NCBI GenBank assembly: GCA_023435225.1
Contig: JAEYRX010000041.1
Span: forward strand, 1-64,000
Reading direction: 5' to 3'
From: Bacillota bacterium
GTDB lineage: Bacteria > Bacillota > UBA4882 > UBA8346
DNA: 64,000 nucleotides
In this document: positions 34,385 through 42,687 of the stretch, piece after piece
Layout of the letters: each line of letters begins with the position of its first letter
Numbering within the stretch: the stretch's first letter is position 1
The notes under the pieces: generated by a model
The model's input: only the letters and a program-made list of their open reading frames with translations
What the model was told of the DNA's origin: nothing
The model's database searches: none
Position numbers and translations under genes: made by a program

Positions 34385-35038
34385 ATGAGTAAAGGATATT
34401 TTATAACCCTTGAAGGAGCAGACGGCTCCGGCAAAACCACTCAAGCCAAATTGCTGGTGGAATATTTCAAAAATCATGGCTATGACACAATTTTAACCCG
34501 GGAACCGGGGGGGACACCGTTGGCTGAGGAGATCAGGCGGGTGATTTTAACACCAAGCCGGGAAAACCTTGAACCAATGGCGGAGATATTATTATACGCC
34601 GCTTCCAGAGCCCAACATGTTCATCAACTGATAAAACCGTCTCTAGCGGAAGGAAAAGTGGTTGTATGTGAACGGTTTATCGATTCCAGTTTGGCTTACC
34701 AAGGATATGCTTTAGGATGGGATTTGGAAATAATCAAGCAGATTAACCGGATTGCCGCTGGTAACCTTGAACCGGATCTGACTTTTTTAATTGATATTGA
34801 CACCGAACGGTGTTTGAACCGAGTGCATAACCGTTCCGATGCGACCAGATCGAAAGTTGACCGGATCGAATCCCGGGGTTTGTCTTTTCAGGCAAAGGTT
34901 CGGGACGGGTATTTGGAGCTGGCAATGTTCAATCCGCGGATTATAGTGATTAATGGTTCCCAAAAAGGGATTAAAGAAATTAATAATGAAATAACCAGTT
35001 TAGTCAGGAAGTTTATTGAGGGGCGGCTTAAACTCTAA
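34385..35038 (+). CDS. tmk: thymidylate kinase
   Basis: Tmk phosphorylates dTMP to dTDP. The 217-residue protein has the P-loop LEGADGSGKTTQAK, the dTMP-binding TREPGGTPLAEEIR, the DRx-like CERFIDSSLAYQGYALG and a LID region with RSDATRSKVDRIES. Start ATG overlaps the tail of the decarboxylase operon with a TCGGGTGAACA leader. It is co-transcribed with darA, yaaR, holB and ricT. Confidence 0.95.
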   Translation: MSKGYFITLEGADGSGKTTQAKLLVEYFKNHGYDTILTREPGGTPLAEEIRRVILTPSRENLEPMAEILLYAASRAQHVHQLIKPSLAEGKVVVCERFIDSSLAYQGYALGWDLEIIKQINRIAAGNLEPDLTFLIDIDTERCLNRVHNRSDATRSKVDRIESRGLSFQAKVRDGYLELAMFNPRIIVINGSQKGIKEINNEITSLVRKFIEGRLKL

Positions 35039-35063
35039 AAATCCAGGAAGGAAGTGGTTTGGA

Positions 35064-35393
35064 ATGAGATTAGTAATAGCAATGGTTCAAGACCAAGATG
35101 TAAACAAATTATTAGGTGTTTTAACCGACCATGGGTATTCTGCCACCAAACTGGCCAGTACTGGAGGTTTTCTTCGTCAGGGTAACACTACTTTGTTAAT
35201 CGGAGTTGAAGAAGCCAATGTTTCCGAAGTGACTAATTTGATAAAAGAAACCTGCCATTCACGAAAACAACTAATAACACCATTAGCTTCCGTAGGACGA
35301 ACGATGAATAATTATATGCCGAACCCGGTGGAAGTAATGGTTGGAGGCGCTACTATTTTTGTAGTAGAAGTAAAGGAATTCGTTAAAGCATGA
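35064..35393 (+). CDS. darA: cyclic-di-AMP receptor DarA (PII-like, YaaQ)
   Basis: I start at ATG 35064 behind AAGGAAGTGGTTTGG; an upstream in-frame ATG at 35016 lies inside tmk. The 109-residue protein has the DarA/PstA signature: RLVIAMVQDQD, LASTGGFLRQGNTTLLIGVEEA, and a C-terminal VEVMVGGATIFVVEVKEF. DarA trimers bind c-di-AMP. Its place between tmk and yaaR is the conserved one. Confidence 0.93.
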   Translation: MRLVIAMVQDQDVNKLLGVLTDHGYSATKLASTGGFLRQGNTTLLIGVEEANVSEVTNLIKETCHSRKQLITPLASVGRTMNNYMPNPVEVMVGGATIFVVEVKEFVKA

Positions 35394-35443
35394 TTTATAA
35401 AAATGTTGGATGACAGCCAATAAATATTGATTCAGGTGTTATT

Positions 35444-35890
35444 ATGAAGGTAAAACCAACCGATGCCAATTATAATTCCCAAAGTGATTCTGTTAAACGT
35501 TCAATTTCATCTAGTACCAAGCAAGCTTCATTTACCGAGGCTTTAAAAAGTTCGGAGACAAGTCGCCGAAAAGAAGCTTGTGAAAGTATTCTTCAGGAAA
35601 TTGATATGTTAAGCGCTGAGTTAAAAAAAGCGCCTACTCCGGCCGGGATCAAAAAATATCGTAAATTAATTACCGCCTTTATTAAAGAGGCTATGGGGCA
35701 ATCTTATGAACTTCAGGAAGATATGCATTGGGATCGGGAAGGCAACCGTAAGAATTATATACTGGTAAAACAGATTAATCAATCAGTTGAAGAACTGATG
35801 GATGCGGTGATGAACCAGGAAAAGAAACAGATTAATCTGGTAGCCAGGTTGGAAGAGATTAGAGGAATGTTGGTTGATCTGTACTTTTGA
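35444..35890 (+). CDS. yaaR: YaaR family (DUF327) protein
   Basis: The 148-residue helical protein matches DUF327: FTEALKSSE, ESILQEIDMLSAELKKAPTPAGIKKYRKLI, YIL..QINQSVEELMDAVMNQEKKQI and GMLVDLYF at the end. Function is unknown. It is found between darA and holB in many Bacillota. The following ~190 bases contain AT-rich short repeats (tagttcattagttattgg; ttgtcaattctcaattg) that also provide a false upstream extension to holB. Confidence 0.88.
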   Translation: MKVKPTDANYNSQSDSVKRSISSSTKQASFTEALKSSETSRRKEACESILQEIDMLSAELKKAPTPAGIKKYRKLITAFIKEAMGQSYELQEDMHWDREGNRKNYILVKQINQSVEELMDAVMNQEKKQINLVARLEEIRGMLVDLYF

Positions 35891-36082
35891 GTAGTTCAAT
35901 AGTTAATTAGTTCATTAGTTATTGGTTATTAGTACATTAGTTCAGGTTTATATGTTTCAATAGTTTGTAGTTGTCTAATGAAGGCTAATTTACCAGGTGC
36001 TGTTTTATTAGTTAGACTACCAATTTTATCTATTTTTTTAATTGTCAATTCTCAATTGTCAATTAATCTTGGGGGAAAATTA

Positions 36083-37003
36083 GTGTCATTCGCGGAAATA
36101 ATCGGGCATAATGGAATTGTCAAGGCTCTAAAAGCTTCCTTATTGGAATCCAAAACCGGACATGCCTATTTATTTTTAGGGCCGGCAGGGATTGGGAAAA
36201 AGACCTTATCTAGAGCTTTTGCGGCCGGTTTACTATGTCCCAATCATTCCGGAGAATGCTCAAGTGAGTGTCAGTCATGCAGCCAGTTCAGTTTGGGAGC
36301 GCACCCTGATTTTTTGACGGTAACTCCCAGCGGGAACTCTATTAAAATAGAACAACTCCGGGAGTTACAACGAAATGCTTATTTACGGCCTTTATTGGGA
36401 GAAAGAAAGGTTTTTTTCTTTCCGGAAGCAGAACAGCTGACAGAAGCTGCTGCTAATAGTTTTTTAAAAATATTGGAAGAACCGCCTAAAGGGGTAGTTT
36501 TTCTTTTTACAGCCGTAAGATCAGATAATATTTTGCCTACAATCCGCTCACGGTGTCAAGTTTTTCAGTTATTCCCGGTACCGCCTACCCAAATAGCTAT
36601 TTGGCTTAAGAGTAAGGGTTTTTCGGAAGCGGAGGCAGCTGGCCGAAGTATTGAATGTCAAGGGTTACCCGGTATTGCGGTTTCGGAGAAGGATATAAAT
36701 AATCCTAACCGGATTGATTTTATGGAAATAATGGCGTATGATTTATTGCAGATACTTAAATTTACGACTGAGTTGGAGAAGAAAGAGAGACGGGAGATTT
36801 TAGCTCTCTTACAGGATTGGAGCGTACAGGTCAGAAACCTTATTTTACAGACTATTCAGTCAGTTAATAAAAACCACCCAAAGATCGGGCAGTTGGTTCG
36901 GATTTCCGAAAAATTAACCCAAGTAACTTTGATGATTGAGAATAATGTTAATATACGACTGGCTATTGAAGAATTTTTTTTAACCGTAAAAATGCAGTTC
37001 TAA
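36083..37003 (+). CDS. holB: DNA polymerase III subunit delta'
   Basis: I start at GTG 36083 (MSFAEIIGHNGIVKAL) behind GGGGGA; the open frame reaches back to 35978 through non-coding repeat sequence. The 306-residue clamp-loader stator has FLGPAGIGKKTLSRAF (degenerate P-loop), the zinc-site cysteines CPNHSGECSSECQSC, and the SRC arginine finger in IRSRCQVFQL. It follows yaaR and precedes ricT in the usual order. Confidence 0.93.
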   Translation: MSFAEIIGHNGIVKALKASLLESKTGHAYLFLGPAGIGKKTLSRAFAAGLLCPNHSGECSSECQSCSQFSLGAHPDFLTVTPSGNSIKIEQLRELQRNAYLRPLLGERKVFFFPEAEQLTEAAANSFLKILEEPPKGVVFLFTAVRSDNILPTIRSRCQVFQLFPVPPTQIAIWLKSKGFSEAEAAGRSIECQGLPGIAVSEKDINNPNRIDFMEIMAYDLLQILKFTTELEKKERREILALLQDWSVQVRNLILQTIQSVNKNHPKIGQLVRISEKLTQVTLMIENNVNIRLAIEEFFLTVKMQF

Positions 37004-37042
37004 GTTCTGAAGTATTTCAAGCAAATGAAGGGAATTGGTTTA

Positions 37043-37876
37043 ATGGTATATACAGTAGTAGGGATTCGTTTTAAACAGGCCGGAAAGATTTATTATTTCG
37101 ATCCGGCAGGTTTTGAGTTAAAAACCGGTGAAAACGTGATTGTTGAAACGGCTAGAGGTATTGAGTTTGGCCAGGTGATGCTTGGTCCGAAAGAAATTAC
37201 GGAAGAAAAATTAACTTTGCCCTTAAAAAAAGTGCTCCGCTTAGCTACCCCGGAAGATGAAGTTCAACTCCGGGAAAACATGGATAAAGAGAAGAAAGCA
37301 TTTTCAATTTGTCTGGAGAAGATCGATCAACATCAGTTGGATATGAAATTGGTTGAAGTGGAATATACTTTTGATCGGAGTAAAATTATTTTTTATTTTA
37401 CAGCCGACGGTAGAGTTGATTTCCGGGAGTTAGTCAAAGACTTGGCTACCATTTTTAGAACCAGGATTGAACTCCGGCAGATTGGCGTCCGCGATGAGGC
37501 TAAGATGTTGGGGGGACTTGGACCGTGCGGCCGTCCGCTTTGTTGCGGAACTTTCTTAGGTGACTTTGAGCCGGTCTCAATTAAAATGGCTAAAGAACAA
37601 AATCTATCCCTCAATCCGGTGAAAATCTCAGGGATTTGTTCTCGTCTGATGTGTTGTCTTAAATTTGAATCCAATTGTTACCGTGATGCCAAAGCCGACT
37701 TGCCGCTAAACGGCAGTAAGGTTAGGGTTGACGGTCGGGAAGGTATAATTTTGGATAATAATCCTTTAAAAGAGTCGGTAATAGTTCAATTTGAGGATAA
37801 CAGCAAGCGGGAAGTGCTTTTGGCGGAGATCGAAGAGATTATTTTGGAAAATGGAATTGAAGAACCAAAGAGTTGA
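37043..37876 (+). CDS. ricT: PSP1-domain protein RicT (YaaT)
   Basis: RicT (with RicA and RicF in Bacillus) forms an Fe-S complex that promotes RNase Y-dependent RNA maturation and the sporulation phosphorelay. I choose ATG 37043 (MVYTVVGIRFKQAGKIYYFDP), matching the B. subtilis N-terminus; ATG 37025 adds six codons. The PSP1 region includes GGLGPCGRPLCCGTFLGDFEPVSIKMAK and GICSRLMCCLKFE, with the conserved cysteines. About 277 residues. Confidence 0.93.
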   Translation: MVYTVVGIRFKQAGKIYYFDPAGFELKTGENVIVETARGIEFGQVMLGPKEITEEKLTLPLKKVLRLATPEDEVQLRENMDKEKKAFSICLEKIDQHQLDMKLVEVEYTFDRSKIIFYFTADGRVDFRELVKDLATIFRTRIELRQIGVRDEAKMLGGLGPCGRPLCCGTFLGDFEPVSIKMAKEQNLSLNPVKISGICSRLMCCLKFESNCYRDAKADLPLNGSKVRVDGREGIILDNNPLKESVIVQFEDNSKREVLLAEIEEIILENGIEEPKS

Positions 37877-37987
37877 TGTATATTAATTGCGCTCAAAGTA
37901 ATACTGAATGCAAGTTAATATTAATCCAAGAAAAGGCTATTGATCTGGAGCAAGGTTTATATTATAATAACATATGCACTAAGTTTT

Positions 37988-38064
37988 GGCGGTGTAGCTC
38001 AGTTGGTACGAGCATGCGGTTCATACCCGCAGTGTCACTGGTTCGATCCCAGTCACCGCCACCA
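37988..38064 (+). tRNA. tRNA-Met (anticodon CAT)
   Basis: The acceptor stem GGCGGTG pairs with CACCGCC, and the D-arm is GCTC...GAGC. The anticodon stem is TGCGG/CCGCA with loop TTCATAC (anticodon CAT), and the T-arm is ACTGG TTCGATC CCAGT. CCA is encoded at 38062-38064. The G1-C72 pair and the lack of a GGG/CCC anticodon stem exclude the initiator. An Ile-type CAT tRNA with modified C34 cannot be excluded. Confidence 0.93.
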
Positions 38065-38147
38065 TTTATTCAATTATCATTGAACAATTAACAATAATCA
38101 ATTAAATACAAATTCCTTATTGGTTATTGATAAATGTTTATTGATTT

Positions 38148-38226
<79 letters not shown>

Positions 38227-38238
38227 ATGATAAAGGTT

Positions 38239-38272
38239 TCGGCTTGCCGGGTTTTCCTAGCAAGCCGATTTT
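38239..38272. terminator. terminator just inside attL
   Basis: TCGGCTTGC (38239-38247) pairs with GCAAGCCGA (38260-38268), followed by TTTT. It can end tRNA transcription after integration. Confidence 0.8.
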
Positions 38273-38306
38273 GACAACAAATAGACAACAACCAAGATTT
38301 TTTCTA

Positions 38307-39614
38307 TTAACCTTCATTTGCCGATGAAGGTTTTTTCTTTTCAAAAAGTCCCTCCAAAGTATCTGCTGCCCGTTCTTTTAATCCGGGTATAACATGGGAA
38401 TACGTGTCTAAAACCACTGTTATAGTGGAATCGCCTAATAATTCCTGCGCGACTTTTGGATGAGTACCGGCCATTAATAAAGCACTGGCGTAACTATGCC
38501 TTAATGAATGAAAGTTAGCTGATAATTTATTTTTTCTAATCAGTTTTAAAAAGTGCTTTGATAAATAATTTGGCTCTACCATCCGGCCATCTTCCCAAGT
38601 GAAAACAAACCAATCATCCTGTTTTAGTTCGTGTTTTTCGCCATCTCCCAAATAGGCTTTACCCAATAAAAGCTTTTCTGCCGCTTGCCGCTTTTTCAAT
38701 TTCTTTAATTCTTCAACGGCTCCGGAAGGTAACGGAATAGAACGAAGTCCTTTTTTCGACTTGGGAGGGTGAAAATCAAGTTTCCATTCTCCGTTTATCT
38801 TAACCCTTGATACCGCTTCTTTAACATAGATAATTCCGGTTTCGATGGTTTTTCCTTCTTCACTCTTAGTCTTTTTAAACTCAATGTTATTCCATTTAAG
38901 CGCGACAAGCTCCCCTAATCTCATTCCAGAATTAAGGTCAACTATAAAAGCTGAATACCACCGATCAGTTGAAATGCTTTCTAAAAATTCGGTTAATTGT
39001 TCCGGGGTTAAATATCTGGCTTCTTTCTTTTCAACCTTTGGCGGTTTTGTTGCTTTCGCCGGATTCCGGATAATCTTTCCCTCTTTCAATGCCTGTTCTA
39101 ATGCTTGGCTAATAAGAATATGCATATATCGGACAGTACGGGATGAAATAGATTTAAAATCCTTTTCTTTGGCTTTCCCGGCTTTGACCTTCTCTTCATG
39201 TTTTTTCTTGGTTTCCTCGCTGCGCCGGTCTGCTATTTTTTGATTTAACTTTTGATTATAAAATTTTTGAATGTGGCTCGGTTGTAATTCCTTTAAAAGA
39301 ATATCGCCCAATCCCGGCTTTACATGATAATCAATTAAATATGAGTATGACATAAAAGTAGTCGGTCTGGTAACTGGTTTTGCGTATTCCTTTAACCATA
39401 AATCAAGCCATTCCCCGAAAGTCTGTTTAGTAGGTTTGATATAGACTCCATTTCGGGAATCATTAAGGGCTTTATCCATCTTCTCGGATACTTCGCCTTG
39501 ACTACGGCCATAAAAATATTCCCGTTTCCCGTTAATAGTTGCCGCTGCCATCCATCGCCCGTCTTTTCGTTTAACAATAGATCCCCGGCCTGCTGCTTGT
39601 TTCTTAGCCATCAT
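38307..39614 (-). CDS. int: tyrosine-type site-specific integrase
   Basis: The 435-residue phage/ICE-type integrase has three parts. The first is an N-terminal arm-binding domain (GSIVKRKDGRWMAAATINGKREYFYGRS), the second a SAM-like core-binding domain (TFGEWLDLWLKEYAKP), and the third a catalytic domain. Catalytic residues are visible: Arg in LNSGMRLGELVALKW, Lys in SKKGLRSIPLP, His-x-x-Arg in FHSLRHSYASALL, and the nucleophile Tyr in VLDTYSHVIPG. It ends about 80 bases from attL, the usual arrangement. ATG follows TAAGGGGGTGAA. It should catalyse integration into and excision from tRNA-Lys. Confidence 0.96.
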   Translation of the reverse strand: MMAKKQAAGRGSIVKRKDGRWMAAATINGKREYFYGRSQGEVSEKMDKALNDSRNGVYIKPTKQTFGEWLDLWLKEYAKPVTRPTTFMSYSYLIDYHVKPGLGDILLKELQPSHIQKFYNQKLNQKIADRRSEETKKKHEEKVKAGKAKEKDFKSISSRTVRYMHILISQALEQALKEGKIIRNPAKATKPPKVEKKEARYLTPEQLTEFLESISTDRWYSAFIVDLNSGMRLGELVALKWNNIEFKKTKSEEGKTIETGIIYVKEAVSRVKINGEWKLDFHPPKSKKGLRSIPLPSGAVEELKKLKKRQAAEKLLLGKAYLGDGEKHELKQDDWFVFTWEDGRMVEPNYLSKHFLKLIRKNKLSANFHSLRHSYASALLMAGTHPKVAQELLGDSTITVVLDTYSHVIPGLKERAADTLEGLFEKKKPSSANEG

Positions 39615-39615
39615 T

Positions 39616-39987
39616 TCACCCCCTTAACCTTTCAATTTGAGATAATAAATCATTGAGAAGCTCTAAAGATTTCCTAGTATTTTCAACCGAATTATTAATT
39701 ATTTCAGTCAATTTAATGATTGATTCTTCAGATAATAACTGCTTTTGCTGTGGAGCGGGTTCCTTTTTCCCTGCTTTCCCAAAGTTTATTTCAATTTGGT
39801 CTTTCGTCATATAACAGTTTCTTCCGACAAGATACCCTTTGAGTTCACCTTTTAACACAGCAGCCCGTACATATTGAGCATTCATCCGAATATATGAGTT
39901 TTGGATCATACTCGCTGAAATCGGGCGATTATTTGGGAAGGAATCAAAGTTTGGATATTTGACCGGCTTTCCTTTTTCTTTTGGCAT
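39616..39987 (-). CDS. small DNA-binding-like protein, possible excisionase
   Basis: The 123-residue protein has a region RPISASMIQNSYIRMNAQYVRAAVLKGELKGYLVGRNCYMTKDQIE that looks like a MerR/excisionase-type helix-turn-helix with wing. It is followed by a helical, probably dimerising tail (KLTEIINNSVENTRKSLELLNDLLSQIE). ATG 39987 overlaps the TGA of the preceding gene (TGATG), implying translational coupling. It directly precedes int, a typical place for xis. The role is inferred. Confidence 0.65.
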   Translation of the reverse strand: MPKEKGKPVKYPNFDSFPNNRPISASMIQNSYIRMNAQYVRAAVLKGELKGYLVGRNCYMTKDQIEINFGKAGKKEPAPQQKQLLSEESIIKLTEIINNSVENTRKSLELLNDLLSQIERLRG

Positions 39988-40166
39988 CACTCATTCACCA
40001 CCTTAATAGATTCGCGCCGATGTCTTACTATAAAATCCGGTTTATTAATATAAGCCCTTAAAGCCCTTCTGATTTCTTCCGATCTCCGTCTCCGGGTAAG
40101 AGAATCCAACCAATTCATTACTTCCGGATCATCTTCCGGGTATAATTTAAAATTGTAATGCTTCAC
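39987..40166 (-). CDS. 59-aa ribbon-helix-helix-like protein
   Basis: GTG at 40166 follows a near-perfect GGAGGTGGAGCC site, and the frame ends in TGA overlapping the next gene's ATG. The product (KHYNFKLYPEDDPEVMNWL, then RRRRSEEIRRALRAYI) has a short beta strand followed by two helices with Arg-rich turns, as in ribbon-helix-helix repressors or plasmid partition regulators. It is small and easily missed. Family assignment is tentative, but the ribosome site and coupling make it a convincing gene. Confidence 0.72.
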   Translation of the reverse strand: MKHYNFKLYPEDDPEVMNWLDSLTRRRRSEEIRRALRAYINKPDFIVRHRRESIKVVNE

Positions 40167-40177
40167 GGCTCCACCTC

Positions 40178-41233
40178 CTAAGCTGCCTTATTTTTTATAA
40201 AGTCAATAATCTTTTCTTTCGGCCAAATAGCCCGAGTATTCCCCGGAGTTGTTTCAATTGCTCCAATGCTGCTTAAATAATCCTGTAACTCTTTGCATTT
40301 TCTAAAGGTTAAATTTACATCGTTAAATACTCGCTCTATCCCATTTAACCGGTTTGGATTGTCGGTTTTATATAGGGCTTCAGTGAACTGAATCAATTCC
40401 TCTTGCTCAATTGTCAGAGGTTCCTTCTGTACCTCTGACGGACTTATAAGAGGTAGTTTTTGAACCTCGTATGGTTTTGTCGGAGGTTCCTTTTGTGCCT
40501 CATGCTTTTTTGTAGTAGGTTCATTGTTAACCTCTGATTTATTTCTATTAGGTTCCTCAACTGGAATACTCCTGCTTGTGACAATTAAGGCTAATTCAAT
40601 AAGTATTGCAATGACAATAAATACATAGATTTCTAGGGATTCACTGCTGATATGAAATACCGTTCCAATCTTGCCGAATGTATCATCTTTGACATTAATC
40701 TTAACTTCCTTGAATTCTCCCAATCTCAAATAATGCCCGGTATTAGCTTTTTGTAATACATCAATCCGGCTTGCCGTTTGTTTGAATTGCCATTTCGCCG
40801 GGTCCAGAGTGTCCCTAAGTGTTTCAAGTTGCTTGATTTCTGTTTCATTGGATTTAATGGTACTAATGATTGATTGCTTTTCCATGTTGTAAACTGCTGC
40901 GGTTTCTGATTTTAAATTAACTTCCGACAAGGTAAAACCGGCTGACGCTATAATTACTATCGAAAAATGAACCAGGTAGACTATCCATAAAGCCCCCGAT
41001 TGCCAAATGTTAATTTTCCAGTACTGCTTCGCTTTTGTAACAACATATTGCCGGAATAAATCAAGGCCAACAGCGATAACAACAAAGACTATTTTCAGAT
41101 AAAGCTTGTCTACCATTTTTACAAAAAGATTCGCTATCACTAAGCAGGAGATAACAAGGAATATATACCAGGCCGTATTTTTTAGGGTTTCTTCGTTTAG
41201 TTCCAATCTCCGTAAAGACTCACTTAAATTCAA
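40178..41233 (-). CDS. four-helix membrane protein of the element, unknown function
   Basis: The 351-residue product has four predicted membrane segments: TAWYIFLVISCLVIANLF, LYLKIVFVVIAVGLDLF, GALWIVYLVHFSIVIIASAG and IYVFIVIAILIELALIV. A coiled-coil loop of about 80 residues separates helices 3 and 4 (TAAVYNMEKQSIISTIKSNE...). A cytoplasmic tail follows with repeated E(V/A)QK-P units, then a winged-helix-like C-terminus (FNDVNLTFRKCKELQDYL). ATG is preceded by GAGGTGATAC. It may couple a membrane location to DNA. I recognise no family. Confidence 0.65.
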   Translation of the reverse strand: MNLSESLRRLELNEETLKNTAWYIFLVISCLVIANLFVKMVDKLYLKIVFVVIAVGLDLFRQYVVTKAKQYWKINIWQSGALWIVYLVHFSIVIIASAGFTLSEVNLKSETAAVYNMEKQSIISTIKSNETEIKQLETLRDTLDPAKWQFKQTASRIDVLQKANTGHYLRLGEFKEVKINVKDDTFGKIGTVFHISSESLEIYVFIVIAILIELALIVTSRSIPVEEPNRNKSEVNNEPTTKKHEAQKEPPTKPYEVQKLPLISPSEVQKEPLTIEQEELIQFTEALYKTDNPNRLNGIERVFNDVNLTFRKCKELQDYLSSIGAIETTPGNTRAIWPKEKIIDFIKNKAA

Positions 41234-41336
41234 TATGTATCACCTCGATTCGTTTGCATTGCCCAGTATTACAAAAAAGCTTAAAAAAATATTGAGGTTT
41301 CATCCCTCCTTTCAAAAGTAGGGGAGAAGGGAGTTT

Positions 41337-41621
41337 TTAAGCTCCCTTTTTCCGCTTTTCCTCCAGTTCTTTTTTGCGCTTTGCTCCGATATTATCCCCA
41401 ATATCAAAGGATTCCTGATGTATTGTGAATTTTCTTTTAGTTATAACTTCTTGATATATCGTTGGTTTAACAGATAAAAACCCGGCCAAAAACCCTAATT
41501 TGAGCGAGAATTCATCAATCGCAAAATCATAGTCTGATGAATATTTGGTGATAAATTCTTCCGCTATTTGGTCCAGAACTAGGTAAAATTCATTAAGCAT
41601 TTTTCGAGTTACTTTTTTCAT
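41337..41621 (-). CDS. hypothetical element protein, 94 aa
   Basis: ATG 41621 follows AAGGAGGGGTTTTG. The product is helical with a basic tail (NIGAKRKKELEEKRKKG), plus an acidic Tyr/Asp stretch (KYSSDYDFAIDEFSLKLGFLAGFL). No family is recognised. It lies upstream of the membrane-protein gene on the same strand. Confidence 0.6.
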   Translation of the reverse strand: MKKVTRKMLNEFYLVLDQIAEEFITKYSSDYDFAIDEFSLKLGFLAGFLSVKPTIYQEVITKRKFTIHQESFDIGDNIGAKRKKELEEKRKKGA

Positions 41622-41657
41622 CAAAACCCCTCCTTAATCTTTGTTTTTTGGCAACAC

Positions 41658-41770
41658 TTGACTAAGGGGGTTGTAATATGTTATTATATGGAAAACATAA
41701 AGACACCCGTTAGTGGTGTTACCGGAAGGAAGTCTGAACCGTGGCAGGGGAGAGACTTCCTTTATTCTTT
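41658..41770 (+). ncRNA. candidate small RNA on the plus strand
   Basis: TTGACT (41658-41663) and TATTAT (41682-41687) form a promoter with 18-bp spacing. The predicted ~70-nt transcript from about 41694 contains an ACACC/GGTGT hairpin and ends in a terminator stem, GGAAGTCT (41728-41735) with AGACTTCC (41753-41760), followed by T-rich sequence. It contains no open frame and runs opposite to the neighbouring genes. Confidence 0.5.
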
Positions 41771-41915
41771 TATATGGAGCTTTAAAAGTTCACCTCCCGG
41801 AATTTATTTTTTTATTGAAGGGCTTATTTGCCCCTAAAATCGATTAAATGTTTCTAACGTACAAACTATCTAGAAACCTAAAAATGTAAAAATTGAATTC
41901 AATAATGATAAGGGT

Positions 41916-42233
41916 TTAAATGCCCTCTAATGCGTTACACAGATTATTTTGTCTATGCTTTTTTACCCGGTTTCGGGTTTGACTTTTTTTAACAGACTTT
42001 TGACACTTAGAACAATATTTCTGCCGGTTGCTTTCAGCCCGGTATGATTCTCCACAATCGGAACAAGTAAAATATGGTTTAGCTTTGGGAGGTATCTCCA
42101 GTTTATTGTTAGGTTTTCCTTTTAGCCATTTATGACAATTTGGACAGTATACGGAAGAGTGGGGAAGAGCTTCTATTTTGAATTTACAGGTAGGACAGGA
42201 AAACTGTATTAATTCGGGTTCCGGAGTGTTCAA
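41916..42233 (-). CDS. zinc-ribbon protein
   Basis: The 105-residue protein carries two zinc-ribbon modules, CPTC...CPNC and CSDC...CSKC, joined by a Pro/Lys-rich linker. The tail is basic (KSQTRNRVKKHRQNN). It starts at TTG behind AGAGGAGATG. The layout suggests nucleic-acid binding. It is divergent from the small HTH gene at 42392, with promoters for both in the 158-bp gap. Confidence 0.7.
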   Translation of the reverse strand: MNTPEPELIQFSCPTCKFKIEALPHSSVYCPNCHKWLKGKPNNKLEIPPKAKPYFTCSDCGESYRAESNRQKYCSKCQKSVKKSQTRNRVKKHRQNNLCNALEGI

Positions 42234-42391
42234 GGAATCATCTCCTCTAAACTTCTAATGTTAATTTATGTATCATTATTTAACTAATTGTAACATTATA
42301 TTACATAGTCGGTCAATACATAAAGTTATATTATTGAACAGATTGAAATTTAATGATACAATAAGATATATTAAATAAGGCAGGTATTACA

Positions 42392-42574
42392 ATGGATGAA
42401 CTAATTACCATTGAAGAAGCAATGAAAATACTTAAAGTCAGCCGGATCACTTTACACCGTTGGGTTAAGTCCGGAAAAATAAAAGCCCTCAAATTGGGTG
42501 AGGGTCGAAAAGGCGCCGTAAGATTTCGGCGCGAAGATATTGAAGCTTTTTTACATAATAGCGAAAATACATAA
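42392..42574 (+). CDS. MerR/excisionase-type helix-turn-helix protein
   Basis: The 60-residue protein is one DNA-binding domain: ITIEEAMKILKVSRITLHRWVKSGKIKALKLGEG, then RFRREDIEAFL, the standard excisionase/helix_turn_helix_17 pattern. ATG follows AAGGCAGGTATTACA. It is one of the few plus-strand genes of the element and may act as a directionality factor or regulator. Confidence 0.85.
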   Translation: MDELITIEEAMKILKVSRITLHRWVKSGKIKALKLGEGRKGAVRFRREDIEAFLHNSENT

Positions 42575-42687
42575 CTTCGCTTTTCTGCTATTAATAAACG
42601 TTATAAAAGATAAACAAAAAACAGGTATCAATTTACCTGTTTAATAACATCCAAGCCATACCATAAATAAGAAAAATGACATTGCCC

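Noticed and set aside
37873..38091. 72-codon open frame across tRNA-Met
   Set aside because: It runs through the tRNA gene and has no independent support. It is an accident of the tRNA sequence.
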